DNA of 13,881 nt, taken from the NCBI GenBank assembly GCA_022704585.1, contig JAKJGD010000011.1, positions 1 through 13,881 on the forward strand, given 5' to 3'. The stretch is from Spirochaetota bacterium. Lineage in GTDB: Bacteria; Spirochaetota; UBA4802; UBA5550. Positions 1 through 7,418 of this stretch are shown here, in pieces; position 1 is the stretch's first letter, and every line of letters starts with the position of its first letter. The notes beneath the pieces were generated by a model that did no database searches, was not told where the DNA came from, and saw only the letters and a list, made by a program, of their open reading frames with translations. The position numbers and the translations under genes are program-made.

Positions 1-28
1 GCTATCAAGGATGATGGCTCAGATTTTC

Positions 29-35
29 AAGGAGG
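29..35 (+). promoter_or_regulatory. Shine-Dalgarno site of flaB
   Basis: AAGGAGG, six bases before the ATG at 42. It is a near-perfect anti-16S match and fixes the start of this highly expressed structural protein. The promoter lies outside the window. Confidence 0.85.
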
Positions 36-41
36 AAAGAT

Positions 42-890
42 ATGATTATAAACCACAACATCGCAGCTATCTTCTCCCACCGCACCTTAAAATTTCATGA
101 CTGGAGCCTTACCAAAGACATCGAGAAGCTGTCTTCCGGCATGAGGATAAACAAGGCCGGTGACGACGCTTCGGGTCTTGCCGTATCGGAGAAGATGCGC
201 TCGCAGATTCAGGGTCTCCGGCAGGCGGAGCGCAACACGGAAGATGGCATGTCCATGATCCAGACTACTGAAGGATATCTCCAGGAAACTCATGATATAC
301 TTCAGCGGATACGGGTCCTGGCAGTGCAGTCTGCCAACGGTATTTACACCGACGAGGACAGGCAGCTCATCCAGGTCGAGGTCTCCGAACTCGTTGACGA
401 GATCGACCGCATGGCGTCCCAGGCGGAATTCAACAAGATGAAGCTTCTTCTGGGCAACTTCTCCCGGCTCCACCCGACCGCATCGATGTGGTTCCACATG
501 GGTCCGAACATGCACCAGCGGGAACGGGTCTTTATCGAGACCATGACCACCGCGGCTCTCGGTCTCAGGAACCCGACGGTCCTCACGTTCATCTCGATCT
601 CGACGCCGGGCAAGGCGAACTCGGTTATCGGCCTCTGCGACGAAGCGCTCCGGGTGGTCTCCAAGCAGCGCGCCGACCTCGGCGCCTACTACAACCGCCT
701 CGAACACGCGGCAAAGGGACTGATGAACGCATACGAGAACGTGCAGGCCTCCGAATCGCGGATACGCGACACCGACATGGCCGAACAGATGTCTTCGTAT
801 GTGCGGTACCAGATCCTGACGCAGGCAGCAACATCGATGCTCGCGCAGGCGAACGCGAAGTCTCAGACGGTCCTGGAACTATTGAGATAA
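42..890 (+). CDS. flaB: Periplasmic flagellar filament core protein FlaB (flagellin)
   Basis: A 282-residue flagellin, close to the usual size of spirochaetal FlaB (about 285). The N-terminal helical domain (MIINHN at 1-6, [20 protein letters not shown] around 30-49) and the C-terminal helical domain ([19 protein letters not shown], then [16 protein letters not shown] at the end) are the conserved D0/D1 segments that build the filament core. The central [14 protein letters not shown] block, about residues 148-161, is characteristic of spirochaetal FlaB and replaces the variable domain of other flagellins. There is no signal peptide, as expected for type III flagellar export. In spirochaetes the product assembles into the periplasmic filament. 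The start is supported by AAGGAGG at 29-35, six bases before the ATG. A strong terminator follows, so flaB ends its transcript here. No lesions are seen. The family call is very secure; which FlaB paralogue it is cannot be told from one copy. Confidence 0.97.
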   Translation: MIINHNIAAIFSHRTLKFHDWSLTKDIEKLSSGMRINKAGDDASGLAVSEKMRSQIQGLRQAERNTEDGMSMIQTTEGYLQETHDILQRIRVLAVQSANGIYTDEDRQLIQVEVSELVDEIDRMASQAEFNKMKLLLGNFSRLHPTASMWFHMGPNMHQRERVFIETMTTAALGLRNPTVLTFISISTPGKANSVIGLCDEALRVVSKQRADLGAYYNRLEHAAKGLMNAYENVQASESRIRDTDMAEQMSSYVRYQILTQAATSMLAQANAKSQTVLELLR

Positions 891-921
891 GACTTGAGCC
901 AGCATTGCAGTATCATACAAA

Positions 922-947
922 GCCGGGCCGCGAGCCCGGCTTTTTTT
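922..947 (+). terminator. Intrinsic terminator of flaB
   Basis: A perfect 7-bp GC stem (GCCGGGC at 922-928, GCCCGGC at 934-940) with a 5-base loop is followed directly by seven T (941-947). It lies 32 bases after the flaB stop. The T run abuts the stop codon of the broken flippase on the other strand (946-948), so the site sits exactly between two converging units. Read on the minus strand the stem is followed only by TTTGTAT, so it would be weaker in that direction. Confidence 0.92.
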
Positions 948-2263
948 ATCGCGTCTCATCTCCTTCGTGCTCGGCGTCCACCAGCATCTGCTTCGCAAGC
1001 CTGTATAATCCGGCCAGTAACAGCGACCTGGTCTGCATGACGAAGATTTTCCTCGACATGAACAACTTTGAAAGGCAGCCGGCCACGAACCGGGCCAGGA
1101 TGGTGGCGGTGGCAGCCCCCATGCTCCCGTACATGGGTATAAGCGGAATGTCTAGAATTACATTGAGTAGTGCCCCGGCCAGCGTTGAATAGAATGTGCC
1201 CCTTGTATAATTTTCAATGTTGCATCAGCAGGTGCGGGCTACGCCCATTGCATAAATCAGTCCTGCCCAGAAATGGATGCTGAGGAACGCCCCGGCGGCG
1301 ACATACTGGGGCCCGAATATGATTTTAATGATCAGACGGTTGAGAAAGAATGTCGGGATCATGGCGCCGCAGGATATCAATGCCATGATCGAAAAAACTT
1401 CAGGAGTCTCATATTGAAAAGCTCCTCGTTGATTTTTTATAATCTCTATGATCTTCGGATAGATCGTTACGGACACCATAACCGGTACGAAATACCAAGC
1501 CTCTGATATCTTAACAGCACCGGAATGGATTCCTACCTCCGTATAGCTTGCCATTTTGCCGGGCATCAGCTGCCCGATGCGCAGGTACAGGACCGCGGAA
1601 ATGGTTGGAAGGAGGAGCGGCCAGCCGTCCCGGAACAGGCCGCGGGCAATGTCGCGATTCCACTTCCATATGAAAAGTGACCCCCCGGTCCCGTGGTACA
1701 TCACGGCCATGGCAATCTGTGCGACAATGATCTCGGCCGTAGCCGCGACGGCAAAGGCCACCAGCGGGGCCTTCATGAGAATAAGGGCCACCCGGACGCA
1801 GCCCAGAAGGATGAACATCGAGTTGTTGGGTATGACCGCATACTTTGATTAGAGCTGGGACTGGAAATAGAGATCGATGTTATCGAAGGAGCTAACCATG
1901 AAGGTCATCGATGCGATAAAAAACCAGGAGCCGTGTCAGGGAATCTTCACTGTTGATGATCATGACGGGGATTACGCTGAGAATGATGACCAGAATGCCG
2001 CCGATCTGCCGCATGATAAAGGCCGAGCTGAGGATCTGGTCCTTCTTTTCCGCGTGGTTGACGATCTCCCGGATGATGATATTGTTGGTCCCGAGCGACG
2101 CAATGGCGCTGACCAGTATCGTCAGGCTCATGGAATAATTGAAGAGGCCGTCCTGGGCCTTGCCGAGGTAGCGCGCGATCCAGCCTACGATAAAAAGATT
2201 GATGCCAAGTCGGACAATCCGGTCCACCGTGAGCCAGGAGAAATTGGCAATCAGCTTCTTCAT
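946..2263 (-). pseudogene. Polysaccharide flippase (Wzx-like, MOP superfamily), disrupted
   Basis: Three reading-frame pieces join into one protein of about 438 residues, a normal size for an O-antigen or polysaccharide flippase: N-terminal piece 2263-1892, middle 1852-1228, C-terminal 1224-946. The start (MKKLIANFSWLTVDRIVRLG, then an amphipathic N-terminus and repeated membrane helices) and the IENYTRGTFYSTLAGALLN and IPMYGSMGAATATI segments are typical of the family, which moves lipid-linked oligosaccharide across the inner membrane. I see three lesions. One is an extra base, best placed in the A6 run at 1918-1923; removing one base restores VFIASMTFMVSSFDNIDLYF. The second is an in-frame TAA (plus-strand TTA at 1849-1851) in QSQL*SKYA. 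The third is an in-frame TGA (plus-strand TCA at 1225-1227) in GVARTC*CNIENY. The frame also stays open upstream of the 2263 ATG for about 22 codons with a flippase-like flavour, and no good SD precedes that ATG, so the true start may be lost too. It lies downstream of galE on the same strand. Confidence 0.82.
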
Positions 2264-2404
2264 CCCCCCGAATCCGATTACTTTCGCGATATTGCTTTTT
2301 AGCGTCTGTATTACAGGAATTTTATCAGAGAGAGTTTATTGGATTGAGATCCAGAATGTCATTCAATTATGCTTATATCGAAGCATGTCAATTGGAATAT
2401 GATC

Positions 2405-3409
2405 TTATCGTTTCGTTTTATATGTATCGTATAGTTTGGTGTGCCACCGCCACGCGGTTTCGAGAATTACATCTATGTCCGCATGCACCGGCCGCCAGCC
2501 GAGGACTTGTGCCGCCCTGGATGCATCGCCGATCAATACGGGCGGGTCGCCGGCACGCCGCGCGGCTTCGCGTACCGGGATCTTCCTGCCCGTGACGCGC
2601 GCGGCGGCATCGATGATTGCCCGTACCGAAAAGCCCTCCCCGTTACCCAGGTTGAACACGCCCGGCTTACCGCCCCCGCGGAGATAATCGAGTGCCGCGA
2701 TATGGGCCGTTGCCAGATCGGAAACGTGGATATAGTCCCGGATGCATGTCCCGTCAGCCGTGTCATAATCGGTGCCGTATATGTCAACCCTGTCCCTCAC
2801 CCCGAGGGCCGTATCCAGCACCAGCGGGACGAGGTGGGTCTCCGGCTCATGCCATTCGCCGATCTCCCCGTCGGGATCGGCGCCGGCCGCGTTAAAATAC
2901 CTGAGCGAGACATATCTCAGCCCGTATGCTGAGGAAAAATCGGCAAGCATCTGCTCCACCATCAGCTTGCTTCTCCCGTACGGGTTGATGGGATTAAGCG
3001 GATGCTCCTCCGGGATAGGTATCTTCACCGGGTCCCCGTAGGTTGCACATGTCGACGAAAATATGAAATTCGGAACGTCATGCTCATTCATCGCCTTTAA
3101 CAGTTTGAGCGTGTTTACGACATTGTTTTCATAATATCGCGCCGGGTCTGTCACTGATTCATTCACATAGGTAAATGCCGAGAAATGCATCACCGCCCCG
3201 ATCCGGTATTTCTCGAACACCCGGCAGAGCGTGTCCGCATCATTCAAATCGCCCTGCTCGAAATCCCCCCATCGTGCGAATTCGCGGTGGCCGTACGACA
3301 GATTGTCAAATACGACCGTTTTCACGCCCCTGCGCGACAGCTCTTTATTAGCATGAGATCCGATGTATCCGGCCCCGCCGGCGATGAGTACTGTAGATCG
3401 GTCGTTCAT
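2405..3409 (-). CDS. galE: UDP-glucose 4-epimerase
   Basis: A 334-residue extended short-chain dehydrogenase that interconverts UDP-glucose and UDP-galactose in the cytoplasm, supplying galactose for surface polysaccharides. Visible features are the NAD-binding GGAGYIGS (11-18), the SST strand end (118-120) carrying the catalytic Ser/Thr, the catalytic pair Tyr144 and Lys148 in NPYGRSK, the RYFNAAGADPDG segment (170-182), and the C-terminal CIRDYIHVSDLATAH and GVFNLGNGEGFSV motifs. The start at 3409 is chosen because AGGAG lies nine bases upstream. A GTG at 3442 would add 11 residues that do not fit the family, whose N-terminus begins right at the nucleotide-binding strand. It lies 142 bases downstream of the M23 peptidase and upstream of the broken flippase, all on the same strand. 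This suggests an envelope-polysaccharide block, though no glycosyltransferase is in view. No lesions are seen. Confidence 0.95.
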   Translation of the reverse strand: MNDRSTVLIAGGAGYIGSHANKELSRRGVKTVVFDNLSYGHREFARWGDFEQGDLNDADTLCRVFEKYRIGAVMHFSAFTYVNESVTDPARYYENNVVNTLKLLKAMNEHDVPNFIFSSTCATYGDPVKIPIPEEHPLNPINPYGRSKLMVEQMLADFSSAYGLRYVSLRYFNAAGADPDGEIGEWHEPETHLVPLVLDTALGVRDRVDIYGTDYDTADGTCIRDYIHVSDLATAHIAALDYLRGGGKPGVFNLGNGEGFSVRAIIDAAARVTGRKIPVREAARRAGDPPVLIGDASRAAQVLGWRPVHADIDVILETAWRWHTKLYDTYKTKR

Positions 3410-3551
3410 TTCATCACGCTCCTGGCGGATACGTCCGCTCACGGCTTATCGGGAAATGCCCGTCATGCACACCGTTACTCCGCTGCTTGCTGTCCCACCG
3501 ACGTTCGGACTGCCGCACAGACGCAGTATGACATATCCGCAAGGGAAGGAG

Positions 3552-4610
3552 TCAATCCCGTACCGGGAGAACAAGCATACTCAGGGGATCAACCGGAACA
3601 TCCTGCAAAAAGAGAGACACATGGAGATGCGATGCCGTTGACAGCCCGGTTGATCCCACCAGACCGATGCCGGCGCCGGCTTCCACCCGTTCTCCCGCAC
3701 GCACGTTCAGTTTGTCGCAATGCATATAACAGGTAAAGATTCTGTTCCCATGATCTATCACGATAAAATTACCCTCGTAATACATCTTCTCAGCGATGGC
3801 GACCGTACCGCTGGCCATGGCAAAAAGCGGCTCACCCTTCTTCCCCCTCAGGTCAATGCCCCGGTGCACATTCAGCTTGTCCCCGTGCCTGATCTTCTTC
3901 CCTTTCGCCTTCCGGTAACGCATGATCATTCTTTTCGAATAGAACGGAGAAGTCACAAAATGGTAATCGCGGGGATGGGACAGTGATCCGTTCAGTTCGT
4001 CCGAACCGGCGCGGCTGAAAGCCTTTTTCTTTTTCCGGGCGCACTCGTTGATGAACCGTATCTCTTCCGGAGCCGGGCGGTAATCGATGTTCGAATATTT
4101 TCCAAGGTCAAGCGCGTGGGGAGAAAACTTGAACCGGGTCGCCGCGACCGGTACGGGGAAGGTCGCGGTATGATGTGCCCCGCCGGCAACGTATTCCACA
4201 GACAGCTGCCTGTTGCCCGGCGCTTTATCCGGGCTCAGGGCGAAAAGGGAGCGGTATCCCCAGCTCCTTTCGGAAACCGGTATTCTTCGTTCCTCGAACA
4301 GCAATTTTTTTATCTTGATCGTCTTCACCGAATCCGAAGGGTCCGGATACAGCTCCGCGTAAACCGCCATGCCCTGGGAGAAATTCATTGCGTACAGGTC
4401 AATGACGATATTGCTGCTCTTGTACTGGCGGCTTTGGGCCCCGGGCAGATGATAACCGCGGGGAAGCTTGACCGTGGCGAAATGCCGTACCGGCGGCCGG
4501 GTGTCCGGGAGGCTCCTGCTCCTGGGGTATAATCCCGGTGAGGCCGACGAAAAACCAACCATCAGGAGCATAACGCAAACGATATATCGGAGAATTCTTT
4601 TAAAAGTCAT
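3552..4610 (-). CDS. Secreted M23-family metallopeptidase (LytM/lysostaphin type)
   Basis: A 352-residue exported peptidase of the M23 family, members of which cleave peptide cross-links in peptidoglycan. Residues 1-24 form a signal peptide (KR, a hydrophobic run, then FSSASP). Residues 60-160 look like a beta-rich domain of the kind that often precedes M23 domains. The catalytic domain is about residues 215-345. It holds the zinc ligands His249 and Asp253 in VHRGIDLRG and His330 in SHLHVS, with His297 (CYMH) and His328 as expected catalytic histidines. LVGSTGLSTASHLH and VPVDPL match the family closely, and all key residues are present, so the enzyme is probably active. No lipobox is visible, so it is probably free in the periplasm. 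The ATG has GAAGGAA just upstream. It may take part in wall remodelling around periplasmic flagella or in division, but that is inference. Confidence 0.92.
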   Translation of the reverse strand: MTFKRILRYIVCVMLLMVGFSSASPGLYPRSRSLPDTRPPVRHFATVKLPRGYHLPGAQSRQYKSSNIVIDLYAMNFSQGMAVYAELYPDPSDSVKTIKIKKLLFEERRIPVSERSWGYRSLFALSPDKAPGNRQLSVEYVAGGAHHTATFPVPVAATRFKFSPHALDLGKYSNIDYRPAPEEIRFINECARKKKKAFSRAGSDELNGSLSHPRDYHFVTSPFYSKRMIMRYRKAKGKKIRHGDKLNVHRGIDLRGKKGEPLFAMASGTVAIAEKMYYEGNFIVIDHGNRIFTCYMHCDKLNVRAGERVEAGAGIGLVGSTGLSTASHLHVSLFLQDVPVDPLSMLVLPVRD

Positions 4611-4860
4611 ATTTCCTTCGTATTAAATGAACGTCTATTAACAAGAACTATGATACTCTCTGACCGGCGCTGTCGAGATAAAAAACTCCAACAGCCGAAA
4701 ATATTTATGGCTTGATATCATGAAGCCTCCCGGAGTACGTGCCTGCCCATGCGGCAGCATTATTGCAGGATGGCTTTCATTCCGTCTTGTCCTTTCACAT
4801 TGATCATTCCACGATCCCACCTCTGCGGCTAATAAAAAAATATTTTTTTCCCATAATATC
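4611..4860. other. Intergenic region between divergent M23 and ferredoxin genes
   Basis: This stretch should carry the leader and promoter of the M23 gene on the minus strand, but I see no convincing -35/-10 pair for it. A 60-codon minus-strand ORF (4820-4638) has no SD worth the name and no recognisable composition, so I do not call it a gene. The right end, 4840-4860, is very AT-rich and leads into the ferredoxin promoter. Confidence 0.5.
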
Positions 4861-4888
4861 TTGACATATACGGTGTTTTATTTATCTT
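4861..4888 (+). promoter_or_regulatory. Sigma-70 type promoter of the ferredoxin gene
   Basis: A perfect -35 box TTGACA (4861-4866) is followed after 16 bases by TATCTT (4883-4888, four of six consensus bases). The predicted start is near 4895, giving a leader of about 30 bases before the ATG at 4924. The position directly upstream of a strong SD supports it. Confidence 0.6.
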
Positions 4889-4923
4889 TACCATCCACAG
4901 GATAATAATTAGGAGGCTGTCAT

Positions 4924-5094
4924 ATGGCTCATGTTATAAGCGATGAATGCACAAACTGCGGCGCCTGCGAGCCCGAGTGCCCGGTTGAAGCGATATCCGA
5001 AAAGAAAGACAAGAGAGTAATCAACGCCGACGAGTGCACCGATTGCGGCGCATGCGCGGCCGTTTGTCCGGTTGACGCTATTTCTCCGGCGTAA
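4924..5094 (+). CDS. 2[4Fe-4S] ferredoxin, clostridial type
   Basis: A 56-residue bacterial-type ferredoxin that carries single electrons at low potential between anaerobic redox enzymes in the cytoplasm. The two cluster motifs are intact and symmetrical: CxxCxxCxxxCP with Cys9, 12, 15, 19 and again Cys38, 41, 44, 48. In these proteins three cysteines of one motif and the last of the other bind each cluster. The two halves are internally similar (DECTNCGACEPECPVEAIS and DECTDCGACAAVCPVDAIS), the classic gene duplication. The start is fixed by AGGAGG at 4911-4916. The gene has its own promoter and terminator and no partner gene nearby, so it is a general electron carrier whose client enzymes cannot be named from here. 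Its presence argues for anaerobic metabolism. Confidence 0.96.
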   Translation: MAHVISDECTNCGACEPECPVEAISEKKDKRVINADECTDCGACAAVCPVDAISPA

Positions 5095-5119
5095 CTGTTA
5101 CATTCCCCCTGAAAACAGG

Positions 5120-5156
5120 CCCGCCCTCGCTAACGCGAGGGCGGGTTTTTTATTTT
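5120..5156 (+). terminator. Intrinsic terminator of the ferredoxin gene
   Basis: A perfect 11-bp GC-rich stem (CCCGCCCTCGC at 5120-5130, GCGAGGGCGGG at 5135-5145) with a TAAC tetraloop is followed by TTTTTTATTTT. It lies 25 bases after the ferredoxin stop. On the minus strand the same stem lies past the end of the ClpX-like gene but lacks a T run, so it serves the ferredoxin gene best. Confidence 0.95.
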
Positions 5157-5177
5157 CCGAGGTTTTTTTCCCGGCGC

Positions 5178-6659
5178 TTACTTGTTATAATTTTCCTTGA
5201 TGAAGTTATTCAGGTAATCTTCCGGGCTGTCCACCGCAGCGCGGGGGATCGTGAAGTGGTCCAGCTTCATGAGCCTGAGGCCGTGGTAATAGTCATTAAA
5301 AAGGTCATAGCAAAGCTGCTTGATACTTTTAAGCTTTTCCCCGGCCATCTCCTGGATCTTCTCCACCGCGTCCTTTTCGAAATCCAGATAGATACCATGC
5401 TCAACCAGGAAATCCTTCTGGAAACTATGGATTCCGTCCTCGATGATCAGGTGTTTCAAAACCTCGCCGGGATTCTCCATGACCTGCCGGTCGACGTTCA
5501 GCTTCTTAATGTTGGTAGAAGGAAGACTTTTTTCAAACTTGATCAGCACTTTTTCAAAAACGCTCAGAAGGCCACGCGCACCGGTCTTTTCGCTGTGCGC
5601 TTTTTTTGCAAGGAGACGGAGCGCCTCGTCTGTAAATGAAAGGTCTATGCCGTAAGCCCTGAAATCCATCTTTTTGCCGAGCACCACCGTGCTGTACTTG
5701 TTCTTCAGTATTTTGTACAGGCCTTCCTCGTCCAGTTCGTTCAACACCACGTACACGGGAAGACGGCCTACGAACTCGGACTCGAACCCGAATTCGATCA
5801 GGTCTTCCGTCTTCACCTTTTTGAGAATCGACTGCCGGTCCTCGCCGGCCACCCGGGCCTTGTCGAATCCGATCGACTGCTTGTTGAGCCGCTTGTTGAT
5901 CATGTCCTCGAGACCGCTGAACGCTCCCGATACGATGAACAGGATATTACGCGTGTTTATTTTCTGCCGGGTAACCTTCCCCGTCCTCTGTGCTTCCATG
6001 GCCGCCTCGACCTGCGAGGCAAGGTCATGGGGCGTTTTCAGATCGACTTCCGCCTCTTCCATGAGCTTGAGCAAGTTCCGCTGGACGCCCGTACGGGACA
6101 CGTCCGGCCCGTACATGTGGCCTGAAGAGGCGATCTTGTCTATCTCGTCGAGATAGATGATCCCGTATTCGGCCTTTCTGATGTCGCCCTCCGCCTCGTG
6201 AACGAGCTCGCGCACCAGGTCCTCGACATCGCCGCCGACATATCCGGTCTCGCTGAATTTCGTGGCGTCCGCCTTGACGAACGGTACGCCTATCTTCTTG
6301 GCAATGAGCTTGACGATGTAGGTTTTTCCGACTCCCGTCGGCCCGATAAGCAGCATGTTGCTTTTAATATTGCCGACCAGGCGGTCCTTCTGGTTTATCT
6401 TGCTGTCCAGCTTCATGCGGTTAAAGTGGGTGCACACCTTGGTCGCGATGACCTCGATGGTCTGCTCCTGGCCGACGACATACTGGTTGAGAAAGCTTTC
6501 GAGCTCTTCCGGTATTATATCAAAATTGAACTCGGTCGTCCGCTGGCCGCTTACGCCCGGCTTTTCACCGATCGTCTCGGCATTGGGCTGCACTTCCTCG
6601 GACTCGAGGTTCAGTATTTCTTCTATGCTTTTTTCCGGATCAAATGCCGCTTTTGTCAT
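5178..6659 (-). CDS. ClpX-like AAA+ unfoldase, variant without zinc-binding domain
   Basis: A 493-residue ATPase whose core (about 45-410) follows ClpX: Walker A GPTGVGKT (106-113), the pore loop GYVG (139-142) that grips substrate, Walker B IIYLDEID (167-174), the arginine finger in FVGRLPV (Arg299), sensor 2 GAR (360-362), and an IGF tripeptide (263-265) where ClpX has its ClpP-docking loop. By homology it should unfold proteins, perhaps feeding ClpP. Three differences stand out. Residues 1-44 are acidic and contain no cysteine, so the N-terminal zinc domain that binds adaptors is absent. The segment with the RKH loop in ClpX is replaced by a stretch about nine residues longer (about 206-236) without RKH. 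The protein also runs on for about 85 residues past the normal ClpX end. I recall similar VSRTGVQR-type paralogues in deltaproteobacteria. It stands alone with its own promoter, and no clpP is in the window. GAGG lies upstream of the ATG. Confidence 0.9.
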   Translation of the reverse strand: MTKAAFDPEKSIEEILNLESEEVQPNAETIGEKPGVSGQRTTEFNFDIIPEELESFLNQYVVGQEQTIEVIATKVCTHFNRMKLDSKINQKDRLVGNIKSNMLLIGPTGVGKTYIVKLIAKKIGVPFVKADATKFSETGYVGGDVEDLVRELVHEAEGDIRKAEYGIIYLDEIDKIASSGHMYGPDVSRTGVQRNLLKLMEEAEVDLKTPHDLASQVEAAMEAQRTGKVTRQKINTRNILFIVSGAFSGLEDMINKRLNKQSIGFDKARVAGEDRQSILKKVKTEDLIEFGFESEFVGRLPVYVVLNELDEEGLYKILKNKYSTVVLGKKMDFRAYGIDLSFTDEALRLLAKKAHSEKTGARGLLSVFEKVLIKFEKSLPSTNIKKLNVDRQVMENPGEVLKHLIIEDGIHSFQKDFLVEHGIYLDFEKDAVEKIQEMAGEKLKSIKQLCYDLFNDYYHGLRLMKLDHFTIPRAAVDSPEDYLNNFIKENYNK

Positions 6660-6686
6660 ACATAATCCTCATACTGTTATATCATA

Positions 6687-6714
6687 CATGTCGTGGAATT
6701 CCATCACGACCATG
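6687..6714 (-). promoter_or_regulatory. Leader hairpin upstream of the ClpX-like gene
   Basis: CATGTCGTG (6687-6695) pairs with CACGACCATG (6705-6714), leaving one bulged base, around a loop that contains the palindrome TGGAATTCCA. It lies between the predicted transcription start (about 6718) and the SD, so it would form at the very 5' end of the mRNA. It could also be a repressor operator. It does not match the CIRCE heat-shock element. Its role is inferred only. Confidence 0.45.
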
Positions 6715-6724
6715 TGGCATTACT

Positions 6725-6753
6725 AATATACTGTTAGCATCACCATTATTCAA
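6725..6753 (-). promoter_or_regulatory. Promoter of the ClpX-like gene
   Basis: On the minus strand TTGAAT (6753-6748) and TATATT (6730-6725, five of six consensus bases) are separated by exactly 17 bases. The predicted start near 6718 gives a leader of about 58 bases with the hairpin above. This is a sigma-70 type arrangement. Confidence 0.55.
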
Positions 6754-6962
6754 ACTGTGTACCGACTTTTATCGATAGGTTACAAACTCCACCAAGCCTT
6801 TATTTATACACGGTGTAATAAATACAATTTATTTTCTCTTATACCCAAAAATTCCTCTCTCAGGCCCTGGCTCCCGACATACTTGGAGATTATTCACTCA
6901 AATATCATGAAAAGTGGAGAATTGGCATTTGTAAAAAAAATTAACCCATTAGAAAAAAATAC
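6754..6962. other. AT-rich intergenic region without a gene
   Basis: Between the ClpX promoter and the promoter of the small Cys-rich peptide I see no gene. A plus-strand ORF of 69 codons (6757-6966) lacks an SD and its composition follows the AT-rich background. The base composition drops sharply compared with the GC-rich genes on both sides. Confidence 0.5.
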
Positions 6963-6990
6963 TTGAATATTTACTATACATATATATAGT
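6963..6990 (+). promoter_or_regulatory. Promoter of the 38-residue Cys-rich peptide
   Basis: TTGAAT (6963-6968), a 16-base spacer, and TATAGT (6985-6990, five of six consensus bases). The -10 box is part of a perfect 7-bp inverted repeat (TACTATA at 6972-6978, TATAGTA at 6985-6991), which could act as an operator covering the promoter. The predicted leader is about 23 bases. Confidence 0.5.
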
Positions 6991-7019
6991 ATACATATGT
7001 AGATATAAAGGAGGTTGTC

Positions 7020-7136
7020 ATGATTTCTCGCACATTCATTATTAATAAAATCTGCCCCGACTGCGGTCATAATCTTATACCTGATTCCGGATGTTTTTTC
7101 TGCCGGTATTGCGGTTTTTCCCTGTGCCGCATATAA
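7020..7136 (+). CDS. 38-residue zinc-ribbon-like peptide, resembling the class II RNR tail
   Basis: The peptide is MISRTFIINK followed by a cysteine cluster: Cys12, Cys15, Cys25, Cys28, Cys31, Cys36, in the pattern CPxCG-x8-GCxxCxxCGxSxC. Two CxxC pairs are enough to bind one zinc ion, and the last cysteines could be redox-active. The same spacing occurs, as far as I recall, at the C-terminus of B12-dependent ribonucleotide reductases, where the cysteine tail re-reduces the active site. Here it is a free-standing peptide. The gene is supported by an unusually good SD (AAAGGAGG at 7007-7014, five bases before the ATG) and by its own promoter. No reductase gene is in the window. It may act in trans, be a leftover of a larger gene, or be an unrelated small zinc ribbon. 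That it is translated is likely; its function is unknown. Confidence 0.7.
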   Translation: MISRTFIINKICPDCGHNLIPDSGCFFCRYCGFSLCRI

Positions 7137-7160
7137 CCTATAATTAATTCAAGAGGAACC

Positions 7161-7418
7161 ATGAATTCCAATGCTTATAAAACAAACCGTACTTTTCATA
7201 AGAATACCGGGTTTGAAAAAAGAGATAATTATTATGGCCTCACAACCCGGTTTTATAAGAATTCAGAGAAAGACCGGCGATTCATTACGCCATCAATGTC
7301 CGGAAATTCCGCAAACCAGGATGCAACAGTTGCTACAGTCATGAAGCTCTTCAGGGGCACAGTAGCAAGCCTGGATGTCGGCGCCATTCACTATCACTGC
7401 AGTGAACTTTTCCCGTAG
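7161..7418 (+). CDS. Possible small basic protein, doubtful
   Basis: An 85-codon ORF 24 bases after the Cys-rich peptide gene. It begins with ATG preceded by AGAGGA at 7152-7157, which is rather close. The product is polar and basic, rich in Asn, Lys, Arg, Thr and Phe in its first half, with no domain, membrane segment or signal peptide I recognise. The last 126 bases lie opposite another ORF (7544-7293, -) that has a better SD, so the two are unlikely to be both full genes. It could be co-transcribed with the upstream peptide. No function can be offered. Confidence 0.25.
   Translation: MNSNAYKTNRTFHKNTGFEKRDNYYGLTTRFYKNSEKDRRFITPSMSGNSANQDATVATVMKLFRGTVASLDVGAIHYHCSELFP

Noticed and set aside
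87..707. Long minus-strand ORF inside flaB (206 codons)
   Set aside because: It is a shadow of a strongly conserved flagellin gene. Its Arg/Val/Asp-rich composition reflects antisense codons and it has no SD.
946..1134. 62-codon minus-strand ORF as an independent gene
   Set aside because: It is in the same frame as the flippase and continues its membrane-helix pattern, so it is the C-terminal piece of the broken gene.
1877..2302. Plus-strand ORF of 141 codons across the flippase N-terminus
   Set aside because: The opposite strand translates to a clear flippase N-terminus; the plus product has no family features.
3410..3442. GTG at 3442 as the start of galE
   Set aside because: It adds 11 residues not usual for GalE, and the ATG at 3409 has AGGAG at a normal distance.
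4638..4820. 60-codon minus-strand ORF upstream of the M23 gene
   Set aside because: It lacks a credible SD and has no domain, signal or membrane features.
6757..6966. 69-codon plus-strand ORF in the AT-rich gap
   Set aside because: It has no SD, its composition follows the local AT richness, and it runs into the promoter of the Cys-rich peptide.
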